Shown: positions 1-5,772 of the stretch, in pieces
How the letters are laid out: each line of letters opens with the position of its first letter
Position numbering within the stretch: the stretch's first letter is position 1
From: Roseovarius sp.
GTDB taxonomy: Bacteria; Pseudomonadota; Alphaproteobacteria; Rhodobacterales; Rhodobacteraceae
Direction of reading: 5' to 3'
NCBI GenBank assembly: GCA_021767845.1
Contig: JAASSQ010000146.1
Span: forward strand, 1 to 7,285
Length of the DNA: 7,285 bases
Notes under the pieces: model-generated
Told to the model about the DNA's origin: nothing
What the model saw: the letters and a program-made list of their open reading frames with translations, nothing else
Database searches by the model: none
Position numbers and translations under genes: made by a program

Positions 1-1074
1 CAGGCGCCGGTGCAGCCGGGCGAGAGTTTCCGGTATCGCTTTGCGCTGAACGATGCGGGGACGTTCTGGTATCACCCGCACGCCCATTCGGTCGAGCAGA
101 TCGGCCGCGGGCTGGCCGGGGTGCTGGTGGTGGACGAGCCCGAAAGCGCGCGCCCGGAGGTGGAGGCCGACGAGGTGCTGGTTCTGGATGACTGGCGCAT
201 GGCCTCGGACGCGGTGATCCGGCCTGATTTCGGCGCGTGGCACGATATGTCCCATGCCGGGCGGCTGGGCAATTACGTGACGGTGAACGGCCAGCCGGAG
301 GTGCGGTTTGCGGCGGCGCGGGGCGCGCGGCTGCGGCTCAGGCTGGTCAATGCGGCGACGGCGCGGGTGTTCACGCTGCGGTTCCGGGGGCTGCGGGTCT
401 GGGTTGCGGCGCTGGACGCGATGCCGCTGGAGGCGCCGCTTGCGACCGAGGAGGTGGTGATCGCCCCGGCGCAGCGGGTCGATCTGCTGGTCGACGTGGT
501 GGCCGGTGCCGGTGAGGAGGCGCTGATCGCCTCGGTCGAGCGGGACGGAACCTATGCGCTGGGCGGGATCGACGTGATAGGCCCGGGGGGTGCGCCGCGC
601 GCGGCGCCCGCGCCGCTGCCGCCCAACGCGATGCCGGCGCTGGATCTGGCGGCGGCGCGCGCGGTGCCCCTGGTGATGGAGGGCGGCGCGATGCGCGGCC
701 TGCCCGAGGGCGCGGTCTGGAAAGGCGCGCGGCGCGACATGCGCGCGCTGGCCGAGGCGGGGCAGTTCTGGGCCTTCAACGGGGTGGTCGGCATGACCGA
801 GGCGCCGCTGCTGGAGGCGTTCCAGGGCGAAACGGTGCGCATCCCGATCACCAACCGCACCGCCTTCAGCCATGCCATGCATCTGCACGGGATGCATTTC
901 CGCGAATTGCGCCCCGATGGCGGTCTGGGGTCGTGGCGCGACACGCTGCTGGTGCGCGCGGGCGAAAGCCGGGAGATCGTGTTCAACGCCCACAACCCCG
1001 GCGACTGGATGTTCCATTGTCATATGCCCAGTCACCAGATGTCTGGCATGATGAACTGGATACGGGTGAGTTGA
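1..1074 (+). CDS. Multicopper oxidase, C-terminal ~357 residues (5' end outside window)
   Basis: The reading frame is open from the first base and stops with TGA at 1072-1074, so the start lies upstream. Three of the four copper-ligand motifs of multicopper oxidases are visible. WYHPHAH is at visible residues 23-29. The HxxHxHG motif of the last cupredoxin domain has histidines at residues 291, 294 and 296. The terminal HCHxxxHxxxxM motif has Cys340 as type 1 ligand and Met350 as probable axial ligand, the spacing seen in CueO. The missing part should hold the first HxHG motif and probably a Tat signal peptide. Family members are periplasmic and oxidise metals (Cu(I), Mn, Fe) or phenolics while reducing O2 to water. 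I see no Met-rich insertion of the CueO type before the last motif, so a cuprous oxidase role is not shown. Family call is firm; substrate is unknown. Confidence 0.93.
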   Translation, partial: QAPVQPGESFRYRFALNDAGTFWYHPHAHSVEQIGRGLAGVLVVDEPESARPEVEADEVLVLDDWRMASDAVIRPDFGAWHDMSHAGRLGNYVTVNGQPEVRFAAARGARLRLRLVNAATARVFTLRFRGLRVWVAALDAMPLEAPLATEEVVIAPAQRVDLLVDVVAGAGEEALIASVERDGTYALGGIDVIGPGGAPRAAPAPLPPNAMPALDLAAARAVPLVMEGGAMRGLPEGAVWKGARRDMRALAEAGQFWAFNGVVGMTEAPLLEAFQGETVRIPITNRTAFSHAMHLHGMHFRELRPDGGLGSWRDTLLVRAGESREIVFNAHNPGDWMFHCHMPSHQMSGMMNWIRVS

Positions 1075-1095
1075 GCGCGCCGCCGCGCCGTTTTT
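1075..1095 (+). terminator. Candidate intrinsic terminator after the multicopper oxidase
   Basis: Immediately after the stop codon a 5-bp all-GC hairpin (GCGCG 1075-1079, loop CCGC, CGCGC 1084-1088) is followed by CG and then TTTTT at 1091-1095. The stem is short and, in such GC-rich DNA, could be chance; position and T-run favour a terminator. Confidence 0.4.
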
Positions 1096-1096
1096 C

Positions 1097-1111
1097 GCCC
1101 GGAAAACGGGC
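1097..1111. repeat. Short inverted repeat GCCCG-GAAAA-CGGGC
   Basis: A perfect 5-bp stem with a GAAAA loop directly follows the T-run of the preceding candidate terminator and shares its last base with the large palindrome that follows. It could be part of a compound 3' hairpin structure on the multicopper oxidase transcript. There is no T-run after it. Confidence 0.4.
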
Positions 1112-1132
1112 CGGAATTTCGGGAAATTCCGG
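1111..1132. repeat. Perfect 22-base palindrome (CCGGAATTTC-GG-GAAATTCCGG)
   Basis: The two 10-base arms are exact reverse complements separated by GG. The centre is AT-containing, unlike the surrounding GC-rich DNA. As DNA it has the form of a site for a dimeric regulator; as RNA it folds into a nine- or ten-pair hairpin. No T-run follows, so it is not a standard terminator by itself. It ends about 70 bases upstream of the putative -35 of the transporter gene. I do not recognise it as a known consensus. Confidence 0.6.
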
Positions 1133-1160
1133 GGCTGTTGGCGGGGTGCCTGCCTTTTGA

Positions 1161-1180
1161 GCGGGGCGCCCGCGGGGCGC
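1161..1180. repeat. Direct repeat GCGGGGCGC x2 with embedded inverted repeat
   Basis: The nine bases GCGGGGCGC occur at 1161-1169 and again at 1172-1180. Across them lies a perfect inverted repeat, GCGCCC-GCG-GGGCGC (1166-1180). This may be no more than composition bias. Confidence 0.35.
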
Positions 1181-1201
1181 ATTCGGGAGGGCCGCGCCGG
1201 G

Positions 1202-1230
1202 TTGTATCCGGGCGCGCGCCCGCACATAGT
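1202..1230 (+). promoter_or_regulatory. Candidate promoter of the AI-2E family transporter gene
   Basis: TTGTAT (1202-1207) and CATAGT (1225-1230) are separated by exactly 17 bases; CATAGT matches the TATAAT consensus at four of six positions. Transcription would begin near 1237, about 20 bases before the chosen ATG at 1256. A perfect 14-base palindrome, CGGGCGCGCGCCCG (1209-1222), fills most of the spacer. Support is by pattern only. Confidence 0.4.
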
Positions 1231-1255
1231 TGGGGAAAGATCCGAGACCAAGCAC

Positions 1256-2401
1256 ATGGCCGCAGGCAGAGACGACAAGAAGATCACCAGCCTCATGGGC
1301 GAGAGCGAGAACTATGCGCGGGTGCGCACAACCGCGCTGGTCATCATCGCCTTTGCCGTCGTGCTGTTCCTGCTGGTGCAGGCGCGGTTCATGCTGATCT
1401 CGCTGGCGGTGGCGATCATTTTGTTCGCGCTGACCTCGGACGTGATCCGCCTTATCGCGCGGCAGCGGATCGGCCGGTTCGGGATTCCCAACTGGCTGGC
1501 CTCGATCGTGGCGCTGGTGCTGATCTCGACCGCGCTTCTGCTGTTGTCCTCGATCCTGCTGGCGCAGCTCAACACCGTGCTGATGACCACGATCTCGTAT
1601 GCCGAGCGCGCGCCCTCGGCCGTGGCCTCGTTGTTCCGCTGGATGGGCGAGGACGTGGAACGCGCGGTTCTGAACTCGCTCAGTTCGGTCGAGATCTCGG
1701 GCTACGTGCGCACCGTGGCCGGGCAGGCGGGCAGCCTGATGCAGGGCACGGTGCTGGTGATCCTGTTCGTGGGGTTCCTCTTTGCCGAACGCATCTGGTT
1801 CGACACCAAGATGACCAATTTCTTCGAGGACGAGGCGCAGGCCGCGCGGGCCACCAAGATCATTACCTCGATCATTCACCGCGTGAACTATTACCTGCTG
1901 GTCAAGACCGTGGTGAGCCTGATCACCGGCGCGATGATCTACGCGGTGGCGCGGTTCTTCGACATCGAACTGGCGCTGGCGCTGGGCATCCTGACCTTCA
2001 TCCTGAACTACATCCCCAATATCGGCTCGATCGTGGCCACGGGGATGGTGGCGCTGGTGGGCTATGTCGAGACAGGCGAGGCACAGACCACGGCGTTGCT
2101 GTTCCTGATCACCGGCGCGATCCAGTTCGTCAACGGCAACGTGATCGACCCGTGGATGATGGGGCGCGCGCTGCGGCTGTCGTCCTTCGGAATCATCATC
2201 AGCCTTGCCTTCTGGGGCGCGGTCTGGGGCATTCCGGGGATGTTCCTGTCGGTGCCGATCATGGTGATGCTGATGGTGGTCTGCTCGCACGTGCCCGAGT
2301 TGCGCAAGGTCGCGGTGCTGCTGTCGCGCGAGGGGCTGCCCGAGGACGAGCGCGAGTTGGACCGGCTGAGCGAGGAGATCGAGAGCCGCAAGGCGTCGTG
2401 A
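1256..2401 (+). CDS. AI-2E family transporter (TqsA/YdgG-like, PF01594), 381 aa
   Basis: This is a polytopic inner-membrane protein of the AI-2E exporter family. Hydrophobic segments lie at about residues 26-42, 44-60, 81-104, 161-178, 210-232, 236-263, 277-295 and 308-343, which fits the family's usual eight. The family signature is clear: NYIPNIGS at 251-258, then GNVIDPWMMG at 294-303 and the glycine-rich WGIPGMFLSVP at 324-334. An extended soluble loop falls between residues 105 and 160, and the charged tail (about 349-381) is cytoplasmic. Family members have been linked to autoinducer-2 export, but others act in ion exchange, so the substrate cannot be read here. The ATG at 1256 is preferred because a promoter-like sequence ends at 1230; its ribosome binding site is weak (GGGGAAAGA ends 15 bases upstream), and ATG 1295 is an alternative. 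It appears to be transcribed alone and converges on the crotonase gene. Confidence 0.9.
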   Translation: MAAGRDDKKITSLMGESENYARVRTTALVIIAFAVVLFLLVQARFMLISLAVAIILFALTSDVIRLIARQRIGRFGIPNWLASIVALVLISTALLLLSSILLAQLNTVLMTTISYAERAPSAVASLFRWMGEDVERAVLNSLSSVEISGYVRTVAGQAGSLMQGTVLVILFVGFLFAERIWFDTKMTNFFEDEAQAARATKIITSIIHRVNYYLLVKTVVSLITGAMIYAVARFFDIELALALGILTFILNYIPNIGSIVATGMVALVGYVETGEAQTTALLFLITGAIQFVNGNVIDPWMMGRALRLSSFGIIISLAFWGAVWGIPGMFLSVPIMVMLMVVCSHVPELRKVAVLLSREGLPEDERELDRLSEEIESRKAS

Positions 2402-2404
2402 GCG

Positions 2405-2436
2405 CCGGGCGGGGCGGTCTGCCCGGTCTGATCTTT
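2405..2436 (+). terminator. Weak candidate terminator between convergent genes
   Basis: CCGGGC (2405-2410) pairs perfectly with GCCCGG (2421-2426) around a ten-base loop, followed by TCTGATCTTT. The T content after the stem is modest, so this is weak for the transporter gene. The rest of the convergent gap to 2548 shows no gene and no better hairpin. Confidence 0.3.
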
Positions 2437-2548
2437 GCGGCGGTGCCCCCATGAGCCGGAAGGGCGTGATCGGCGGTCAAAGCGGGACCAGCCCCCGGTA
2501 TCTGCAGCCCGATCTGACCGACGCCGGATCAGGGCGAGCGGCCGGGTG

Positions 2549-3163
2549 TCAGGGCCGGCACATGCCCTTGATCGTGGCGGCGTGGATGTAATCGGCCGCG
2601 AGCACGTCGGCGGCGAGGTCGCGCGCGGTGTCCAGAAGCGCCTCGGGCGCGACAATGCGGTCGTAGAGGCCCCAGGCGAGCGCCTCGTCATGGTCGATCT
2701 TCTGCCCGCCCATCAGGATCATCTTGGCCCGCGCCGGCCCCACCAGCGCGATCAGGCGCTTGGGGTCGGAGGGTTGCGGCAAAAAGCCCAGCTTCATCAC
2801 CGGGTAGAAGGCGCGCGCGCCGGGCACCGCGATCCGCAGGTCGCAGGCCAGCACCATGCCCATCGCACCGCCCGCCACGGTGCCGTTCAGCGCCGCGATG
2901 GACAGGCCCGGAAACCCCGCGATCGCCGCGCTGAGCCGTTCCCACACCGCCGAGGTGGCCAGCCCTGCGCGGGCCGCCTCGAGATCGGCACCCGCGGAGA
3001 ACACCGGGCCTGCGCCGGTCAGGACCAGCACCCGCGCCTCTTCCTGCGCGGCCTCGGCGATGCGGGCCAGTTCGAGCAGCATCTCCTCGGTCAGGGAATT
3101 GGCCTTGTCCGTGCGGTCGATCGTGGCGACCCAGGTCTTGCCGTCCTTGTCGAGCCGGATCAT
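2549..3163 (-). CDS. Short crotonase (enoyl-CoA hydratase/isomerase family), 204 aa, catalytic glutamates absent
   Basis: This is a cytoplasmic crotonase-fold protein. FSAGADLEAA (residues 55-64) is the family's CoA and oxyanion-hole segment, and NGTVAGGAMGMVLACDLRIA (93-112) is the second oxyanion-hole signature. Aligned by eye to rat mitochondrial enoyl-CoA hydratase, the two acid/base residues Glu144 and Glu164 fall on Gly102 and Val122, so classical hydration is unlikely; isomerase, hydrolase, decarboxylase or binding roles remain open. Asp133 in LGFLPQPSDP is one possible substitute acid. At 204 residues it is about 50-60 shorter than usual, ending near KGMCRP before the helical C-terminal region that usually helps trimer formation. 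I found no continuation of that region in another frame downstream, so this looks like a naturally short form. Its ATG overlaps the SDR stop as ATGA (3160-3163), implying translational coupling and a joint metabolic role. Confidence 0.88.
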   Translation of the reverse strand: MIRLDKDGKTWVATIDRTDKANSLTEEMLLELARIAEAAQEEARVLVLTGAGPVFSAGADLEAARAGLATSAVWERLSAAIAGFPGLSIAALNGTVAGGAMGMVLACDLRIAVPGARAFYPVMKLGFLPQPSDPKRLIALVGPARAKMILMGGQKIDHDEALAWGLYDRIVAPEALLDTARDLAADVLAADYIHAATIKGMCRP

Positions 3164-3909
3164 GCCACGCCCACCATTTTGCGAATCTCGGGGTCGCGCA
3201 GCGAGATGTCCTGCCCCAGCCACGGGTCGGCCCGCGGACCGCACATCCAGACAAGCGCCTGTGCGGGCCATTCGGGCGGGATGTGATCGGACCAGTCCAG
3301 CTCGCTCACCGGGTTCACGCCGCTGGCCTTGATCTCGCGCTGCATCCGGGTGGCCACGGTGCCGGGCGACAGGCCCAGCACGCGCAGCCCGTGCTGCGCG
3401 CCCTCGGCATGGGCGCAGCGGGTCAGCATCAGGGCGCCCGCCTTGGAGGCGCAATAGTGGCTCCAGCCCTCCAGCGGGTTGGTCGCGGCGCCGGAGCTGA
3501 CCGTGATGATCGTGCCGCCGCCCTTCTGCTGCATCACCGGCATCGCGGCGCGCATCCCGTGAAAGACGCCCTTGAGGTTGATGTCGATCGCCTTGCCCCA
3601 GCCGTCGGGGTCGGCCTCGGAGAGGTGCGAGATCGGGTCGATCACCCCGGCGTTGCCGATCAGGATGTCAAGCGTTCCGAAGGTCTTGAGGCAGGCCTCG
3701 ACCGCGGCCTCGACCTCCCAGTAGCGGCTGACATCGCAGGGGATCGCGATGGCGTTCTCGCCGATCTCGCCGGCCAGTTCGGCGATGGCGTCGGCGTTGC
3801 GCGCGGTCAGCGCCACGTTGGCGCCCGCCTGTGCGAAGGCGCGTGCCGCCGCCGCCCCGATCCCGCGGCTGGCGCCGGTGATCAGCGCGGTTTTGCCCGT
3901 CAGGTCCAT
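3160..3909 (-). CDS. Short-chain dehydrogenase/reductase (SDR), 249 aa
   Basis: This is a classical SDR with an N-terminal Rossmann fold. TGASRGIG at residues 11-18 is the TGxxxGxG dinucleotide motif, CDV at 58-60 positions the adenine, and NAG is at 86-88. The catalytic tetrad reads Asn111, Ser139, Tyr152 and Lys156 (YCASK), with the canonical Ser-Tyr spacing of 13. SPGTVAT (181-187) closes the cofactor site. Arg15 and Arg37 suggest NADP(H), by inference. The C-terminus departs from the common form: where many SDRs end in a Gly-Gln-hydrophobic-VDGG segment, this one has LGQDISLRDPEIRKMVGVA (231-249). The ATG at 3909 is chosen because GGGGAGGG (3916-3923) lies six bases upstream and the Rossmann strand begins right after it. 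It is first in a two-gene unit with the crotonase, divergent from the DUF2125-type gene. The substrate, probably a hydroxy or keto acyl compound, is not determined. Confidence 0.93.
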   Translation of the reverse strand: MDLTGKTALITGASRGIGAAAARAFAQAGANVALTARNADAIAELAGEIGENAIAIPCDVSRYWEVEAAVEACLKTFGTLDILIGNAGVIDPISHLSEADPDGWGKAIDINLKGVFHGMRAAMPVMQQKGGGTIITVSSGAATNPLEGWSHYCASKAGALMLTRCAHAEGAQHGLRVLGLSPGTVATRMQREIKASGVNPVSELDWSDHIPPEWPAQALVWMCGPRADPWLGQDISLRDPEIRKMVGVA

Positions 3910-3915
3910 GATGTG

Positions 3916-3923
3916 CCCTCCCC
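3916..3923 (-). promoter_or_regulatory. Ribosome binding site of the SDR gene
   Basis: Read on the minus strand this is GGGGAGGG, six bases before the ATG at 3909. It decides the start, since the frame stays open far upstream. Confidence 0.7.
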
Positions 3924-3983
3924 GTGATGCCGTCGCGGCCTTTGGTAACGCCCCCTTTCCGCCGGGTCCAGCCAGAACAACCC

Positions 3984-4012
3984 TTGACCCTGCCAGCGCG
4001 AGCACGGAAGCT
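3984..4012 (+). promoter_or_regulatory. Weak candidate promoter of the DUF2125-type gene
   Basis: TTGACC (3984-3989) is a good -35 match (five of six), but the hexamer 17 bases on, GAAGCT (4007-4012), is a poor -10. It lies in the 135-base divergent region that must hold promoters for both this gene and the SDR pair. I found no convincing minus-strand promoter there. Confidence 0.25.
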
Positions 4013-4028
4013 GACCGCGAGTTTTTCC

Positions 4029-4038
4029 AGGAAAGGGG
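4029..4038 (+). promoter_or_regulatory. Ribosome binding site of the DUF2125-type gene
   Basis: The purine-rich AGGAAAGGGG lies six bases before the ATG at 4045 and supports that start, as does the signal peptide that begins there. Confidence 0.6.
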
Positions 4039-4044
4039 ATCGGC

Positions 4045-5568
4045 ATGACATTCCGCAGACGACTGGCCGCATCGGCGGCCGCCTTGTCCATTTCGATGAC
4101 CGGCTCGGCCGTCTTTGCCGATGTGACGCCCCGGCAGGTCTGGGAGGACTGGCAGGGCTATTTCGAGGGCCTGGGATACGCGGTCGAGGCGCAGGAGGCC
4201 GCGGCGGGAGGCGATCTGACCGTGACCGACATGGTGATGACGATGGATCTGCCCGAGGGCGAGGGCAGCGCCACCGTCACGCTGGACGAGGTGATGTTCC
4301 GCGACAATGGCGACGGCACCGTCGGCGTGGTTTTTCCGGCGGTGATGCCGATGCAGATCACCGGCCGCGACGACGAGGGGCAGGAGGTCGAATCGACCGT
4401 CGAGGTCACCAGCGACGGGCTGGTGATGACGGTGTCGGGCGCGCCCGAGGACATGACTTATACCTATGCCGCCGCCGAACTGGGCGTGGCGCTGGCCGGT
4501 CTGGTGGCCGATGGCGAGCCGGTCGAGATCGGCGCGGCCAGCGTGACCATGGCCAATCTGGCCGGCAGCAGCCGGATGGCGCTGGGCGATCTGCGCGACA
4601 CGACGCAGGACATGACCGCCGGCCCGGTGACCTATGCGCTGGATTTCGTGGACCCCGAGACCGGCGCCACGATGGTCGCCAATGGCGGCTATGACAGCGT
4701 CGCGTTCAAGGGCGAGGGCGCGATCCCGCGCGCCGACGCGGGCGCCGACATGGCCGCGATGCTGGAGGCGGGCTTTGCCATGGACGGCGCGTTCACCTTT
4801 GCCGGCGGGGCGAGCGAGTTCTCGTTCAACGAGGGGGACGACACTTTCGAGGGTCGCACGCAGTCGCGCGGCGGGCGTCTGGATGTCTCGGTCAGCGAGG
4901 GGGCGCTTGGCTATGCCGGGACGGCCGAGGGCATGACCATGGAGATGCAGGGCAGCGAGTTGCCCTTCCCGGTGGAACTGGGCATGGAGGAGCTGGGCTT
5001 CAGCTTTACTGCGCCCGTCTCGGAAAGCGAGGAACCGCAGGATTTCGCGGCCGCCTTCACGCTGGCCGATTTCACCATGTCCGAGAAGATCTGGGCGATG
5101 TTCGATCCTGGCGGGCAATTGCCGCGTGATCCGGCCACCGTGTCCTTCGACCTGAGCGGCAAGGCGCGGATGCTGATGGACGTTCTGGATCCGCAGGAGG
5201 CCGAGGATCTGGCCGAGGGCGACGAGGTGCCTGCCGAGCTCGAGTCGCTCGATCTGAACGCGCTGACCGTGCGGCTGGCGGGGGCGGAGCTGACCGGGGA
5301 GGGGGCGTTCACCTTCGACAACGCCGATCTGGAGAGCTTTGGCGGGATGCCCGCGCCGGAAGGGGCGCTGAACCTGCGGCTGCAGGGGGGCAACGCGCTT
5401 CTGGACACGCTGGTGTCGATGGGGCTGGTGCCCGAGGATCAGGCCAGCGGGGCGCGCATGATGCTGGGGCTCTTCGCCCGGCCCGGCGAGGGCGAGGACG
5501 TGCTGCTGTCCACCATCGAGGTGAACGAGGAAGGCCACGTTCTGGCCAACGGGCAGCGCATCCAGTAA
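4045..5568 (+). CDS. Secreted DUF2125-type protein, 507 aa
   Basis: A clear Sec-type signal peptide opens the protein: MTFRRR, a hydrophobic stretch, then a probable signal peptidase I site after Ala25 (VFA-DV). There is no lipobox cysteine and I see no cysteine anywhere, so the mature protein should be soluble or peripherally attached in the periplasm. It is strongly acidic, with few lysines and many methionines, and alternates short beta-like strands with Gly/Asp turns. The mature start (DVTPRQVWEDWQGYFEGLGY) and later EDMTYTYAA resemble proteins annotated as DUF2125 in Rhodobacteraceae; this is from memory and should be checked against PF09898. The C-terminal third contains GEGAFTFDNADLESF, reminiscent of AsmA-like proteins, which might hint at lipid or envelope work, but this is speculative. 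No catalytic motif is seen. A terminator follows, so it is probably monocistronic. Confidence 0.9.
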   Translation: MTFRRRLAASAAALSISMTGSAVFADVTPRQVWEDWQGYFEGLGYAVEAQEAAAGGDLTVTDMVMTMDLPEGEGSATVTLDEVMFRDNGDGTVGVVFPAVMPMQITGRDDEGQEVESTVEVTSDGLVMTVSGAPEDMTYTYAAAELGVALAGLVADGEPVEIGAASVTMANLAGSSRMALGDLRDTTQDMTAGPVTYALDFVDPETGATMVANGGYDSVAFKGEGAIPRADAGADMAAMLEAGFAMDGAFTFAGGASEFSFNEGDDTFEGRTQSRGGRLDVSVSEGALGYAGTAEGMTMEMQGSELPFPVELGMEELGFSFTAPVSESEEPQDFAAAFTLADFTMSEKIWAMFDPGGQLPRDPATVSFDLSGKARMLMDVLDPQEAEDLAEGDEVPAELESLDLNALTVRLAGAELTGEGAFTFDNADLESFGGMPAPEGALNLRLQGGNALLDTLVSMGLVPEDQASGARMMLGLFARPGEGEDVLLSTIEVNEEGHVLANGQRIQ

Positions 5569-5590
5569 CGGCGCAGCGATCACGTCAGAG

Positions 5591-5621
5591 GGCCGCGGCG
5601 GGATCCGTCGCGGCCTTTTTT
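5591..5621 (+). terminator. Intrinsic terminator after the DUF2125-type gene
   Basis: GGCCGCGGCG (5591-5600) pairs with CGTCGCGGCC (5606-5615) over ten pairs including one G-U, around the loop GGATC, followed directly by TTTTTT (5616-5621). It is the best terminator in the window and separates this gene from tldE. Confidence 0.9.
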
Positions 5622-5720
5622 CGTCCGATGGGTCACGCGCCGCGGCCCGGCGATGGTGCGGGTGGTCACATCTGGCGGACCGTCTGCCAGGCCCGCAGCC
5701 CCTTTTGCGGCGGCGCGCAC

Positions 5721-5749
5721 TTGCAGGGGGGCGGGGCAGGGGCTACCTG
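5721..5749 (+). promoter_or_regulatory. Candidate promoter of tldE
   Basis: TTGCAG (5721-5726) and TACCTG (5744-5749) are spaced by 17 bases, just after the previous gene's terminator and about 24 bases before the tldE ATG. Each hexamer only partly matches the sigma-70 consensus, but spacing and place fit. Confidence 0.4.
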
Positions 5750-5761
5750 TTGCGCGCATTC

Positions 5762-5767
5762 AGGAGA
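5762..5767 (+). promoter_or_regulatory. Ribosome binding site of tldE
   Basis: AGGAGA lies five bases before the ATG at 5773. It fixes that start against an open extension of the frame upstream to 5653. Confidence 0.8.
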
Positions 5768-5772
5768 CCGCC

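Noticed and set aside
1157..1255. N-terminal extension of the transporter to a TTG at 1157
   Set aside because: The extension would span the promoter-like sequence and its repeats and adds a Gly/Arg-rich segment without family similarity.
983..2452. Long minus-strand open frame (489 codons) opposite the transporter gene
   Set aside because: Its translation is dominated by His, Gln, Arg, Asp and Gly, the typical shadow of a GC-rich gene on the other strand, with no recognisable motif. The plus-strand frame is a clear membrane protein.
1138..2454. Plus-strand frame (438 codons) overlapping the transporter gene in another phase
   Set aside because: Arg/Gly/Ala/Asp-rich translation with no hydrophobic periodicity; it is the out-of-phase reading of the transporter.
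2402..2548. Possible missing C-terminal part of the crotonase downstream of its stop (frameshift)
   Set aside because: None of the minus-strand frames here encodes the usual GxxAFxxKRxP-like end of crotonases, so a natural short form is preferred over a pseudogene.
2435..3286. Plus-strand open frame (283 codons) opposite the crotonase
   Set aside because: His/Arg/Gln-rich shadow; the minus strand carries clear crotonase signatures and a coupled start.
3910..5583. Minus-strand open frame running through the DUF2125-type gene into the SDR, which could be read as an 807-residue fusion
   Set aside because: The part above 3909 is low-complexity His/Arg/Gly-rich antisense of a well-supported secreted protein. 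The SDR has its own strong ribosome binding site and a natural N-terminus at 3909.
5653..5772. N-terminal extension of TldE to 5653
   Set aside because: AGGAGA directly precedes the ATG at 5773, the extension covers the likely promoter, and PmbA homologues begin near that ATG with similar length.
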